The notes under the pieces were generated by a model, which was not told the origin of the DNA, did no database searches, and saw only the letters and a list, made by a program, of their open reading frames with translations. Below, one piece after another: positions 1 to 5,938 of a stretch of 9,715 nt of DNA (positions are counted from its first letter, which is position 1; each line of letters begins with the position of its first letter). The translations under genes were made by a program, and so were the position numbers. Source of the stretch: Candidatus Bathyarchaeota archaeon (lineage in GTDB: Archaea; Thermoproteota; DRAE01); the NCBI GenBank assembly GCA_011041895.1, contig DRAE01000004.1, positions 1-9,715 of the forward strand. Reading direction: 5' to 3'.

Positions 1-458
1 ATCAATGGGGTATGCATTTCCGTTGGACCATGGTGCGTAGCCTCTAGTGAGATACTGTATCTGCTACTTAAATCGTATTCATCAGCTTTCTCCATTAAAG
101 TGTTTATTGCATCCTTCAAAAGTGTAGCCGAGGTGTATGATAACTGATGTGGTTTTCCACCGTAGAGGGCTTGGCTAGTCCAGTTTCCAGTAGCATGCAC
201 AAGCAGCGACGGCCTACGTTCCCTGCTTTCATGCCTGCTTATGAACACTGCTATACATGATTTGAAATACTTATCTAAACAGTCGACGTGAAGTAAATCC
301 TCTTTTACATGTGCAAGTAGCCCTTTGCTGGAGCTATAGAGCCGGATCTCCTCAAGATTTTTTTCATGCTTGAAGCCATAGTTCTCAACCAGTATTTTAA
401 GGACATTTACACTAACGGGATCCTTTTCCGAAGTCACTAGGAGTATGTTGTAGGTCAT
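1..458 (-). CDS. dtdA: D-aminoacyl-tRNA deacylase (DtdA, archaeal type), 3' part beyond the window
   Basis: This gene should encode the archaeal and plant type of D-aminoacyl-tRNA deacylase, a zinc-dependent cytosolic enzyme that hydrolyses D-amino acids wrongly attached to tRNA. The minus strand is open from ATG at 458-456 to the window edge, giving 152 codons and two spare bases, so the C-terminal part of a protein usually near 270 residues is missing. Family signatures are easy to see: SRHES at residues 74-78, RPSLLVHATGNW at 82-93, the YGG segment at 99-101, and EATHHGPT at 139-146, which holds the conserved histidine pair. The start is well placed because MTYNILLVTSEKDP matches the usual N-terminal strand and no in-frame start lies close upstream. 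Only a weak AGAG precedes it, so it may be leaderless or nearly so. It diverges from the nitrilase gene across a 49-base gap. The family call is firm; activity is inferred from the family. Confidence 0.92.
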   Translation of the reverse strand, partial: MTYNILLVTSEKDPVSVNVLKILVENYGFKHEKNLEEIRLYSSSKGLLAHVKEDLLHVDCLDKYFKSCIAVFISRHESRERRPSLLVHATGNWTSQALYGGKPHQLSYTSATLLKDAINTLMEKADEYDLSSRYSISLEATHHGPTEMHTPL

Positions 459-507
459 CTCTACTTAATTAATTGTTGCCTTGGAAATATACTATAAGGT
501 GATGACC
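459..507. promoter_or_regulatory. Divergent intergenic region between dtdA and the nitrilase gene
   Basis: This 49-base AT-rich gap must hold, or border, the promoters of both flanking genes. It contains the palindrome TTAATTAA at 465-472 and a TATA-like run at about 485-496 (AAATATACTATA). Read on the minus strand, that run lies about 30 bases upstream of the dtdA ATG, a reasonable distance for an archaeal TATA box feeding a very short leader. For the plus-strand gene the TTAATTAA run is the better placed candidate. These are inferences from base composition and spacing; no transcription start is visible in sequence alone. Confidence 0.35.
498..503 (+). promoter_or_regulatory. Ribosome-binding site that decides the nitrilase start
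   Basis: GGTGAT lies a few bases before ATG at 508 and complements the conserved 3' end of archaeal 16S rRNA (anti-GGAGGTGA). It overlaps an in-frame ATG at 502 and lies 17 bases downstream of an in-frame TTG at 481, so it favours the 508 start over both. Confidence 0.6.
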
Positions 508-1329
508 ATGAAGATTGGCTTCGTGCAAATAAAGCCTAGGCTTGGAGACGTTGAGTTTAACGTTAAACATGCAGTAGACATGCTTCGGAGAGCTTATAGG
601 AGGGAAGCTGAAGTTATAGTCTTACCAGAGCTGTTTAACACAGGATATCTTTACACGGATAAGAAGGAAATTTTGAAAGTTGCAGAGGAGATCCCGAATG
701 GATTCACTTGTAGGGAATTAATGCGGGCATCTGATGAATACTCAATGTGCATTGTTGCTGGAATGGCTGAGAGATGCGGTAAGGATATATATAATTCAGC
801 GATTGTAGTGAGTCATGGAGAATTTCTAGGGGTATATAGAAAAATGCACCTGTTCTATCTTGAGAAGAAAGTTTTTAAGGCTGGTAACTTAGGTTTCAAA
901 GTTTTTGATATTGGAAAAGCCAAGGTTGGTGTGCTCATTTGCTTTGATTGGATTTTCCCAGAGGCAGCTAGGATATTGGCTTTAAAGGGAGCTGAGATAA
1001 TATGTCATCCAGCTAACCTGGTGTTACCCTACGCACAGACAGCTATGTTAGCTAGGTCAATTGAAAACAGGGTTTACACTATAACAGCGAATAGAATCGG
1101 TGAGGAGAAGAGAGGGAATCTATGTTTTAAGTTCACAGGGTTAAGCCAAATAACTTCACCAGATATGAAAGTTTTAGTAAGAGCATCTAAGACTAGGGAG
1201 GAGGTTCGTGTGATTGAAATTGATTTAAAGATGGCTAGGGACAAGAGAGTAACTGAGTTAAATGATATCTTTGAAGATAGGAGAGTTGACTTCTACAGGG
1301 AGATTTTAGAGAAACATATCCTCGTCTAG
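508..1329 (+). CDS. Nitrilase-superfamily carbon-nitrogen hydrolase
   Basis: A 273-residue member of the nitrilase superfamily, enzymes that hydrolyse amides or nitriles through a Glu-Lys-Cys triad. All three residues can be read: Glu41 in VLPELFNTGY, Lys112 in YRKMHLFY, and Cys145 in VLICFDWIFPE. Length and the compact alpha-beta-beta-alpha layout fit the omega-amidase, N-carbamoylputrescine amidase and beta-ureidopropionase-like branches; substrate cannot be told from sequence. No signal peptide or extra glutaminase or acyltransferase domain is present, so it is a stand-alone cytosolic enzyme. The start is set at ATG 508 because of the GGTGAT site just upstream and because MKIGFVQIKPRLGD is the normal family N-terminus; ATG 502 and TTG 481 are in frame but would add residues unlike the family. 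It is transcribed alone, divergent from dtdA and convergent with cofE, whose coding tail it overlaps by 24 bases. Confidence 0.9.
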   Translation: MKIGFVQIKPRLGDVEFNVKHAVDMLRRAYRREAEVIVLPELFNTGYLYTDKKEILKVAEEIPNGFTCRELMRASDEYSMCIVAGMAERCGKDIYNSAIVVSHGEFLGVYRKMHLFYLEKKVFKAGNLGFKVFDIGKAKVGVLICFDWIFPEAARILALKGAEIICHPANLVLPYAQTAMLARSIENRVYTITANRIGEEKRGNLCFKFTGLSQITSPDMKVLVRASKTREEVRVIEIDLKMARDKRVTELNDIFEDRRVDFYREILEKHILV

Positions 1330-2061
1330 CTTAACTATAAGCTCCTTTGCCGACGCTTGCTCAGAACGTGGATATTTATAGTTTCTAACTATGGCTACTG
1401 GGCATCTCTTTGTTTTTCCCATGACAAGCTCAGCTGCAGCAGCTATCTCATCTGCTATTGCGATTATAGTTATTCGCAGTGGTTTACCATACATGTCACT
1501 TTTACCCCTGTAATCCAGTAGAGGAGCCATTCCTGCAACCCCTATTGCAAAGTTTACCTGCCCTCTCCTAAATGGCCTGCTCATCGTATCAGTGATGATT
1601 ACTGCTGGATAAACTCCAAGTCTTTTCCCAATTTCCTCTCTGATTTTCTGTGCTTCCATGTCAGGGTCTGGTGGAAGAAAGCTGTACCAGTTTTCTCCTT
1701 TCACGTTTGACTTATCTATTCCAGCGTTTGGGCATATTAAGCCGTGATGTGTCTCTGTAATTATCACGCGCCTCCAAATGTTAAATATTGATTTACTCTG
1801 TCGTAGGACGAATTCTATTAGACCAGGTTTCTTACCTAGTTTACGGGCTAACTCTAAAGCTTTTGGAGAAGGCTTTACCTTAGAGGCATCGAAGAGAAAT
1901 CCTTTAGCCTTAGAGATGATTTTTTGGCATATGACTAAGATATCTCTCTCCTCCAGCTTTATGTTCATGTTATTTAGAGCCTCGATTATAAGCTCTGGAA
2001 TATCGTCTCCGGGTTCAATGTCTTTTTCAATTTTAACTCCTATTATCTCGATGGAGTCCAT
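1306..2061 (-). CDS. cofE: Coenzyme F420-0:L-glutamate ligase (CofE)
   Basis: CofE adds L-glutamate residues to F420-0 using GTP and a divalent metal, making the gamma-glutamyl tail of coenzyme F420, the deazaflavin used by archaeal and actinobacterial redox enzymes. The protein (251 residues from ATG 2061) has the family landmarks in order: QKIISKAKG at about 46-54, the CPNAGIDKSNV block at 110-120 that helps form the nucleotide and metal site, LPPDPD at 129-134, DTMSRPFRRG at 158-167, DYRGKSDMYG near 183-192 and IADEIAAAAEL near 202-212. Length matches archaeal CofE, which lacks the extra C-terminal oxidoreductase domain of actinobacterial FbiB. GTG at 2067 is an in-frame alternative adding two residues; neither start has a convincing ribosome-binding site. 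It is the last gene of the minus-strand cluster, about 50 bases after the kptA fusion. Its presence implies that the cell uses F420, although no F420-dependent enzyme is visible here. Confidence 0.93.
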   Translation of the reverse strand: MDSIEIIGVKIEKDIEPGDDIPELIIEALNNMNIKLEERDILVICQKIISKAKGFLFDASKVKPSPKALELARKLGKKPGLIEFVLRQSKSIFNIWRRVIITETHHGLICPNAGIDKSNVKGENWYSFLPPDPDMEAQKIREEIGKRLGVYPAVIITDTMSRPFRRGQVNFAIGVAGMAPLLDYRGKSDMYGKPLRITIIAIADEIAAAAELVMGKTKRCPVAIVRNYKYPRSEQASAKELIVKLDEDMFL

Positions 2062-2107
2062 TCTCACATAACGTTTAAGACAAAACCGCTAACATAATTT
2101 CATTTAG

Positions 2108-2117
2108 ATATTTAAAA
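2108..2117 (-). promoter_or_regulatory. Possible TATA box of an internal cofE promoter
   Basis: On the minus strand the end of the upstream gene reads GGA followed by TTTTAAATAT, which resembles an archaeal TATA box with a purine-rich factor-B element. A transcript starting about 26 bases downstream (near 2087) would give cofE a leader of roughly 26 bases. The motif overlaps the stop codon of the upstream gene, and AT-rich junctions produce such matches by chance, so confidence is low. Confidence 0.28.
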
Positions 2118-3209
2118 TCCAGTTCTTCTCCTGAGGATTGACTCTATGAATTTGAGTGAGAGAATTGGAGACTTGTGATCCCAGTCGAGCATTTTAACTC
2201 GAATCTTGTGCGTCTTTAATAATTTCTCCAACTCTTCCATGAAAATTCCTCTTCCCTTGACAAGCTCCCTAGAGTCTTGGGAACCTATATAGACTTTGCT
2301 GTTTGAGCACGATGGTGACCTTGCAACTCCTATTATCATTACTGGATCAAATCCATAATTGATGTACTCCATGATTCTCTTGAACACTTTTCTAGCAAGT
2401 TTTCCACAGAATTCTCTGAATCCCAAGCCTTCATATTCGCTTTTAGTTTTTGGAATTCTATATAATCCGAGAAACTCTTTTTCCGGACATGGAAGCATTT
2501 CTACACTTATACCTTTTTCGATTAGGAGATTAAGTAACTGTATTCGTTCAAGCTGGTCATTTAATTTTACAAGGCCCATAGCCTTTATGTTAGGGTTAAG
2601 TATGCATGGCGAGATAAACACTATCTTTGTAATTCTTTCATCTCTGTACTTGTCGAATAGAAGTATTGCATCTGGTGGAACTTTGTCGCAGACATAGACA
2701 TTCTTTCCAGCTTTACTTATCTTTATTCCATGTTCGTGTACCGTCCTAGTGTTGACTATCAGTATCACAGGATTCCTTGTTTTTCTTAACGCTGTCTTGT
2801 AGGCATCTATGGGAGACGACGTTAAATGAACTTTCTGGCGTTTCATGGGCTTTAGGCCTTCCTTTAAAATACTTCCAAGGTTTCTTGGAGATGTTCCGTG
2901 AAAGAGAACTTCAGGTACTTTACTCTCTGCATAGTTAATAGATACCTTTACAGTATGTCCGTAAAGGGCTCTAATCTTATCATTTTTTATCTCAAATCTC
3001 CCCTTTGGATCTTTCTCTACGACTTCTCTTATGTGATTTGCTGTTACCCAATTGAAGCCTCTTAACTTTTTCCTTATAAGTCTAGCTATTTCTTCTATGC
3101 TCTCCTCGGTAAACCCATTTTCTTTCAAGTGAACTCCTATAAGCTCAGGATTATGTCTAAGTATCAGTGATAAAAGCTTGCTTAGCTTCACTCTATCTCC
3201 AGGCTTCAT
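2112..3209 (-). CDS. kptA: RNA 2'-phosphotransferase (KptA/Tpt1) fused to a TudS/DUF523-like three-cysteine domain
   Basis: Residues 1 to about 190 form a KptA/Tpt1 domain, which transfers a 2'-phosphate from RNA (classically the tRNA splice junction) to NAD, giving ADP-ribose 1'',2''-cyclic phosphate and nicotinamide. Visible active-site residues are Arg18-His19 in LILRHNP, Arg80 in KIRALYGH and probably Arg145 in KTRNPV, with the NAD-site motif FHGTSPRNLGSILKEGL at 103-119 and VHLT at 127-130. Ordinary KptA proteins end near residue 180-200. This one runs on without a stop to 365. Residues 195-365 resemble DUF523/TudS desulfidases: SPCIL with Cys202, LPCPE with Cys241 and RSPSCSNS with Cys301, the three-cysteine pattern expected to hold a [4Fe-4S] cluster with one open iron. 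The start (ATG 3209) overlaps the upstream gene by 17 bases and has no strong ribosome-binding site, suggesting translational coupling. The KptA call is firm; the second domain's fold is likely, and its reaction is unknown. Confidence 0.88.
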   Translation of the reverse strand: MKPGDRVKLSKLLSLILRHNPELIGVHLKENGFTEESIEEIARLIRKKLRGFNWVTANHIREVVEKDPKGRFEIKNDKIRALYGHTVKVSINYAESKVPEVLFHGTSPRNLGSILKEGLKPMKRQKVHLTSSPIDAYKTALRKTRNPVILIVNTRTVHEHGIKISKAGKNVYVCDKVPPDAILLFDKYRDERITKIVFISPCILNPNIKAMGLVKLNDQLERIQLLNLLIEKGISVEMLPCPEKEFLGLYRIPKTKSEYEGLGFREFCGKLARKVFKRIMEYINYGFDPVMIIGVARSPSCSNSKVYIGSQDSRELVKGRGIFMEELEKLLKTHKIRVKMLDWDHKSPILSLKFIESILRRRTGF

Positions 3210-5070
3210 ATTCCGAGGCCCTGCGAGAAGCTCTTGTCTTAAGTGCTTTCACGATCACAGCTACTATGGCAATCATTATTACGAGTGCAATCAATGGCGT
3301 AGTTAATGCCTTTGCCACGAAATATGCTGGGGAGTTAGCGAATGTTATCACAAACTTGTATCTTTCCACGTTTCCAGCTAAGTCATAGACTTCAACCATT
3401 ATCTCATGCTCTCCATCTGAGAACTCTGTTGAATCTATTACCAGCGTTACTACATCTACGTTCTCCCATGTTCCAAGAGGCATTCCATCTATGTAAACCG
3501 AGACATTTGCTATGGGGGAGGCGTCAACTATCCTGAATTTAAGCTCGGTTTTCCCAAAGTGTAGTGGAAAGAGAAACTCGTATAGCTTGTTGGGGGATAT
3601 GATTTCCACTTTTGGAGGGGTAGTATCTAAACCATATAGTTTCATTATGGTTGGAACCATGCATGATACATTTAGGTCGAGCTGAGCTATCTTGAACCTA
3701 TAGAATCTATTGTCGTCATCGAATGTTAGTTGAACTATTATCTCCCCATTTTGGTCGGATGTTTTCGTGCATAAAAGCTCGCCATTTTCCCCATAGATCT
3801 TGAGCTTTAGATTTGGTATTGGGTTTCCATTTTCATCTAGAGCAACAACCTTGAATGATCTGAATACCATAGAGCTTGAGAAGGTGACGGAGATATTTAG
3901 TGGAGCATATAAATCTCCTGTAATAGAGAAATTCGAGTTCACAAATGAGGCTGAAACTTTAACTGTAGCGTTTATGAAATCCATAGTTCCCTTGTAGTTT
4001 TCGCATGTCAGAGAGTTTATCGTTGAAAATCTTATTGAGATGGAGCAGCGGCCTTTTAAAATCAAGCTATCTACAAGGGAATCTTCTACTACGGCTGACG
4101 TGGTTGCTGAAGCGTAGAGCACTTTGACATTTGAGTGTACAATAGTTAACATAGACCTTCCTGTAACCGTTATGGATCCTATAGTTGAGGACGACACGGA
4201 TAGAACTACTTCATCGCTCAGTGAGAGTGAGCTTATATCGGATAGCGTTATTGATGAGGAGGAATAGTATCCTGATAAGCTCATGGACACTACTGTAGAG
4301 TTTATAATCGTCACTGGAGTGTTCTGTGCTATGATGTTTGAGGTTATATTCGAGTCTATTATTGTAAGCTTTTCAGCATTTTTGACCTTTATCCCATCTA
4401 CCTGGCAACCACGAAGCTCTAAAGTTCCACTCAAATATGTTAGGTCTATACTTGATATTGTAGAATCGTATATGTGAACCTCCACCGACTGTTTACAGCT
4501 TAGATACTCTACAATGGATTTTTCCATGGTGACTATAGACAAATTTTTGATATAAGCTTCAAATATCGATGACCTCTCAATTTCAGCTATTGTTTCATCT
4601 CTGAAATCTATTCCAGAAACTCTTCCTTCAATTAACGTAACGTTTCCATCGTTTAATGATATGATGTATTTGGAAATCGTTGAATTTTTAACTAGTAGCC
4701 TACCGTAGTTGCATACTACGATTGCGAAGTCTTGCCCCGACCATACTCGGGAATTTTCCTCTATTATCAGAGTAGCTGAATCAAGGACATAGACGTAAAA
4801 CTGGTATCCACTATCCTGCTTTATAAAGATATCGGTATTAATTATCTTAAGAGTTGCTTGATCCTTGACTATTATGTTACCTCTTAACTCTATAAGTGAA
4901 TCCGATATCACCTTATAATCGTCTCCACTTACGACTATGTCTTCGTTTATAACAATCCTATCTTGAGCTCGTACAAGAGGATGAGCTGTAGAGATTATTG
5001 GTATGAGTAACGCGCATGTAAATACAATGATGATGACTGTTACCAGCGATCTCTTCAAGTCACTCACCAC
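3193..5070 (-). CDS. Secreted, membrane-anchored beta-helix surface protein with Ig-like domains
   Basis: A 625-residue protein built for the outside of the cell. It has an N-terminal hydrophobic signal (about 7-30, with a likely cut after VRA at 33-35), and then about 360 residues (40-400) of short beta-strand repeats rich in Ser, Thr, Ile and Val (for example VTLIEGRVSGIDF, LTIIDSNIT, MLTIVHSNVKV), typical of right-handed parallel beta-helix or polymer-forming folds. A carboxypeptidase-regulatory-like beta-sandwich follows at about 405-470 (LDENGNPIPNLKLKIYGENG), then an Ig-like domain at 482-577 (DTTPPKVEIISP to VYDLAGN). A transmembrane helix at about 589-610 and a basic tail close the protein. 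About ten Asn-X-Ser/Thr sequons are present. No catalytic motif is apparent; an adhesin or cell-envelope role is inference. Start is uncertain: GTG 5070, GTG 5067 and TTG 5058 are in frame, and only TTG 5058 is preceded by a well-spaced GGTGAG. It lies 2 bases after the previous gene. Confidence 0.82.
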   Translation of the reverse strand: MVSDLKRSLVTVIIIVFTCALLIPIISTAHPLVRAQDRIVINEDIVVSGDDYKVISDSLIELRGNIIVKDQATLKIINTDIFIKQDSGYQFYVYVLDSATLIIEENSRVWSGQDFAIVVCNYGRLLVKNSTISKYIISLNDGNVTLIEGRVSGIDFRDETIAEIERSSIFEAYIKNLSIVTMEKSIVEYLSCKQSVEVHIYDSTISSIDLTYLSGTLELRGCQVDGIKVKNAEKLTIIDSNITSNIIAQNTPVTIINSTVVSMSLSGYYSSSSITLSDISSLSLSDEVVLSVSSSTIGSITVTGRSMLTIVHSNVKVLYASATTSAVVEDSLVDSLILKGRCSISIRFSTINSLTCENYKGTMDFINATVKVSASFVNSNFSITGDLYAPLNISVTFSSSMVFRSFKVVALDENGNPIPNLKLKIYGENGELLCTKTSDQNGEIIVQLTFDDDNRFYRFKIAQLDLNVSCMVPTIMKLYGLDTTPPKVEIISPNKLYEFLFPLHFGKTELKFRIVDASPIANVSVYIDGMPLGTWENVDVVTLVIDSTEFSDGEHEIMVEVYDLAGNVERYKFVITFANSPAYFVAKALTTPLIALVIMIAIVAVIVKALKTRASRRASEYEAWR

Positions 5071-5072
5071 CG

Positions 5073-5522
5073 TTAGATATAGATTGAAGTTCTTTCCGGA
5101 TAAAGTTTTTCGAATAATTCCTTTAATTTCTGAGCCAGTTTAGCATCAATCTCTCTCATAAATGAATCTTGGAGTAAAATTTTCCTGAACGTGTTTTCTG
5201 GAATATGAAGCGAGCGCCCATACATTAAAATTGCTCTTCTTTTGGACAATGGATGAAGTGACGCAAAATTTAGGGATGCCGCCTTCTTATTGTTTAGATC
5301 TGGTATCTCGTCTTTTTTAATTGACGTTCCAAGACATAGGTAATGTATAGGGGATATTGGCTTTGACTTCAGAAGCCATAAAGTGTTATCATGATGGATT
5401 ATCTGGCTAAATAATTTGCCATGGAATGACGTACAAACTGACCAGTTTTCTTTTGAACGTTTATATTCCCTATGTATTTCGGCAACTACTTTTGATGATG
5501 GCTTTATCTTTGATTTTTTCAT
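5073..5522 (-). CDS. Unrecognised 149-residue protein in the dehydratase cluster
   Basis: I do not recognise this family. The protein is 149 residues, basic at its N-terminus (MKKSKIKPSSK), with no signal peptide or membrane helix, so it is probably cytosolic. The middle (about 35-75) looks strand-rich, with two histidines together in QIIHHDNTLWLLK and a cysteine in HYLCLG. The C-terminal third is helical and charged (about 118-142, EIDAKLAQKLKELFEKLYPE), possibly a coiled coil or interaction helix. That it is a real gene is supported by an AGGAG site at 5530-5534, seven bases from the ATG, by an ATGA overlap with the upstream dehydratase small subunit, and by a 2-base gap to the next gene. 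The position suggests co-translation with the dehydratase. A partner, chaperone or assembly factor for that Fe-S enzyme is one possibility, but nothing in the sequence demonstrates it. Confidence 0.75.
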   Translation of the reverse strand: MKKSKIKPSSKVVAEIHREYKRSKENWSVCTSFHGKLFSQIIHHDNTLWLLKSKPISPIHYLCLGTSIKKDEIPDLNNKKAASLNFASLHPLSKRRAILMYGRSLHIPENTFRKILLQDSFMREIDAKLAQKLKELFEKLYPERTSIYI

Positions 5523-5938
5523 AGGGGTTCTCCTGGAACTGTCTCTATAATTGTTTTTTCATTTATTGTTTTTATATTTACAAAGTACCCAGTTGAATTC
5601 TCTGTGAAAAACCGTGGATTAACTTTATGGAAGAGTGGGATTCTTGCTATTAGGCAGCCTATTATTACTATGGGCTCTGCTTTTAGTGTTATCATTGCCT
5701 TTGGATTTGTCCCAAGCTTTTTCATTCTGAAGATAATGTATGAGCCGACTGTGCTTCCACTACTGTATGGGAAGGCCAGTATTTTGCCCTTAATGCTTAT
5801 TGTCTTTGAATTTAGTTTAAGCAGCCCTTTTTCGGGGTCAATGTCACCATAAAATGATAGCTGCCTTTTAACTACTACAAGTTCTCCTTTTAGGGATGCA
5901 GCTACTATGGGTTTAGCTACATAGGTTTTAGCATGCAT
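5519..5938 (-). CDS. Phosphomevalonate dehydratase small subunit (aconitase-X swivel domain, DUF126)
   Basis: This 139-residue protein is the small, swivel-domain subunit of an aconitase-X enzyme. In archaea the two-subunit form is phosphomevalonate dehydratase, which removes water from (R)-5-phosphomevalonate to give trans-anhydromevalonate 5-phosphate in the modified mevalonate pathway. Family features include the LSFYGDIDPEKG segment at 27-38, then the loop SSGSTVGSY at 59-67 that carries the likely catalytic serine (Ser62), and KAEPIVIIGCLIARIPLF at about 86-103. Many relatives have a Gly-Arg-Gly-Ser style loop where this protein reads Ser-Ser-Gly-Ser, a small variation. ATG at 5938 follows a GGAG site and overlaps the end of the large-subunit gene by 11 bases, so the two subunits should be made in a coupled way. 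The family call is strong. The substrate is inferred from the archaeal two-gene arrangement and from the lack of proline-metabolism neighbours, since bacterial relatives act on cis-3-hydroxyproline. Confidence 0.88.
   Translation of the reverse strand: MHAKTYVAKPIVAASLKGELVVVKRQLSFYGDIDPEKGLLKLNSKTISIKGKILAFPYSSGSTVGSYIIFRMKKLGTNPKAMITLKAEPIVIIGCLIARIPLFHKVNPRFFTENSTGYFVNIKTINEKTIIETVPGEPL

Noticed and set aside
499..505. GTGATGA, a perfect C-box match for a C/D-box guide RNA
   Set aside because: It coincides with the ribosome site and start region of the nitrilase gene, and no D box (CTGA) lies within the usual 50-70 bases.
481..507. TTG at 481 as the nitrilase start
   Set aside because: It adds nine residues absent from the family and lies upstream of the GGTGAT site that fits ATG 508.
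1590..1645. GTGATGA followed by CTGA about 45-50 bases later, a possible C/D-box RNA
   Set aside because: It lies antisense inside cofE, and no matching C' and D' boxes or terminal stem were found, so it is probably a chance match.
1778..2071. Plus-strand open frame of 97 codons opposite cofE
   Set aside because: It is antisense to a recognised gene and resembles no family; the composition looks like a coding-strand shadow.
4000..4700. Repetitive serine-rich stretch as a DNA tandem repeat
   Set aside because: The repetition is at protein level (beta-helix strands) with varied codons; no exact repeat unit in the DNA was seen.
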